Part shown: one piece after another, positions 62,861 to 64,000 of the stretch
Layout: the number at the start of each line of letters is the position of its first letter
Numbering within the stretch: position 1 is the stretch's first letter
DNA from: Panulirus ornatus
Taxonomy: Eukaryota > Arthropoda > Malacostraca > Decapoda > Palinuridae
NCBI RefSeq assembly: GCF_036320965.1
Contig: NC_092225.1
Coordinates: forward strand, 3,121,583 to 3,185,582
Reading direction: 5' to 3'
DNA: 64,000 bases
Translations under genes and position numbers: made by a program
The notes under the pieces: model-generated
The model's input: only the letters and a program-made list of their open reading frames with translations
Database searches by the model: none
Told to the model about the DNA's origin: nothing

Positions 62861-63529
62861 CAATAAGTCTTTAACAATGGACTGAAAGCTTTTTATATAC
62901 AGATTTGGTCATAACTATAAAGGCTTCTAATCCCTGGAAAACTGAACTTATACTTGAGGTTGCACAGCGAGTGAAAAGTCGCCTTTGGAGCGACTGAATC
63001 ACTGGGAGTTCATTTTATCAAAGACCCCTCTCACTCCTCAACATTTCCCTGCTACAAGAAAATCACAACCTTTGGCTGCAAGAGACTCTTCCAATGAAAT
63101 TGGTCCTGAGGTAGATGTAGATGAATAGATAAAGAGAGGAATACTACTATGGGACTGAGACAATATCAGAGCAAACCAGGATATAGGAACCAGAGACTTT
63201 GCAGCTAGATAAGGATTCAGCCAGTTCATGCCAGTCTTGAATTGTATAGGCGCTGGTTGGGTACTCACTCAGAAAAGGTACTGGCTATTGTAGCAATTTT
63301 ATGTAAGGCTGCATCATTTTCAACATTGGGTTGTTTAAATAGGTTAGATATCATAAATTTCTTTATCATGAAGAGGCATGGCTGGAAAAATGCTCTGATC
63401 AATTAACACTTTTCTTCTGCTGTCTATACGTTGATACCATTGTTATCTTTAAAGAAAAATGTTATCATTCCATGTTATTAGAGCACTTTAACAAACAACA
63501 ATGAAAGGAGCGAAAAATGAGACAAACCC
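62861..63529. other. Unassigned segment
   Basis: About 670 bp without a recognised gene or repeat. A short plus-strand frame (PATRKSQPLAARDSSNEIGP, near 63050-63127) looks protein-like but is bounded by stops and has no partner I recognise. Confidence 0.4.
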
Positions 63530-63720
63530 CTAGACTGCTCTTTTCAGTAAGTCCCTTCCTACGGGGAAAGCTCCAGATGAATGGAAGTTTGCTTATGTAA
63601 CGCCGATATTAGAAAAAAAGGGAACAAGTTATTTCCCAGAAATTATCGTCAAATTAGCTCTACGTCTGTAGCTGGAAAATTTATGGAAACAACTATTTGA
63701 GACAGATTTGTAAACTATTT
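63530..63720 (+). pseudogene. Second CR1-like RT fossil, N-terminal part
   Basis: Reads LPTGKAPDEWKFAYVTPILE, then, after a frameshift, NYRQISSTSVAGKFMETTI before a TGA. This is the same RT region as at 61290-61430 but from a separate copy on the same strand. Nothing after motif 2 is readable. Confidence 0.75.
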
Positions 63721-64000
63721 CTTTTTTTGTTACGTTGGAGAATCCAGTCATGGAGAAAAGCTCACACCAAGGCCAGGCCTTACCTGAGATGTAAAAAAGA
63801 TTTTGAAGGGGAAAAAAGAGGAGACAAGGGAAAGCATATATGAATTTTGGAGAAAATGAAAAACCTGTCTTTTAACTGTGCCAAGTCATAGTGACCGAGA
63901 AAGAGATGAGAAGGCAGGGAGCTCCAAAGCTTCGAGGCGTAGGGAAAAAACAATTACCAAAGTGGCCCACCTGTGAGTTGCCAACGGCCACACAGTAATC
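63721..64000. other. Unassigned right edge
   Basis: About 280 bp, purine-rich at first. No ORF, RNA or repeat recognised. It may be more of the second fossil. Confidence 0.35.

Overview
The window looks like eukaryotic intergenic DNA from an arthropod with a large, repeat-rich genome, most likely a decapod crustacean. This is inferred from the style of the repeats: a crowded LINE family, very long AT microsatellites and CR1-like fossils. No marker gene fixes the species. I see no intact host gene, no functional RNA gene, no CRISPR and no prokaryotic or viral gene set.

Layout. Positions 1-58448 are almost wholly built from one non-LTR retrotransposon family (called LINE-A here; RTE-like by its single ORF with an N-terminal apurinic-type endonuclease followed by a reverse transcriptase). 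About 22 copies and several orphan 5' or 3' ends lie in both orientations, separated by (TA)n arrays of up to about 0.5 kb. The reference copy is at 54179-57500 on the plus strand: about 120 bp of 5' UTR, a 998-codon ORF (54298-57294) broken by a single TAG, a short 3' UTR ending in a small hairpin, then poly-A and (TA)n. Other copies are 5'-truncated, frameshifted or rearranged. Two 3' UTR types exist. The short type (S) nearly always ends the ORF with TGA. The long type (L) carries an extra long hairpin and reads CGA at that codon, so its ORF runs on to a downstream stop.

A non-autonomous element of about 240 bp (module B) recurs. Its head is LINE-A 5' UTR and its tail is a variant of the LINE-A 3' hairpin. 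At 44781-46507 lies a different repeat, a 278-bp tandem unit holding a tRNA-like Pol III box region, split by a LINE-A copy with a visible target-site duplication. At 53780-53872, upstream of the best LINE-A copy, 23 codons of ubiquitin (V5-K27) are fused in frame to a scrap of the LINE-A ORF.

From 58449 the character changes. After about 400 bp of unassigned sequence comes 2.3 kb of pyrimidine-rich degenerate minisatellite (58850-61150) containing a pure (CT)n array of about 210 bp. It is followed by decayed fragments of CR1-like LINE reverse transcriptases (61230-61745, 62195-62860, 63530-63720) in otherwise unassigned AT-rich DNA.

How the parts work together: LINE-A encodes the only plausible enzymatic machinery (nick, then target-primed reverse transcription). 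Module B and the 3' hairpins look like its passengers or recognition signals, and the AT arrays look like both its landing sites and its tails. The last two points are inference.
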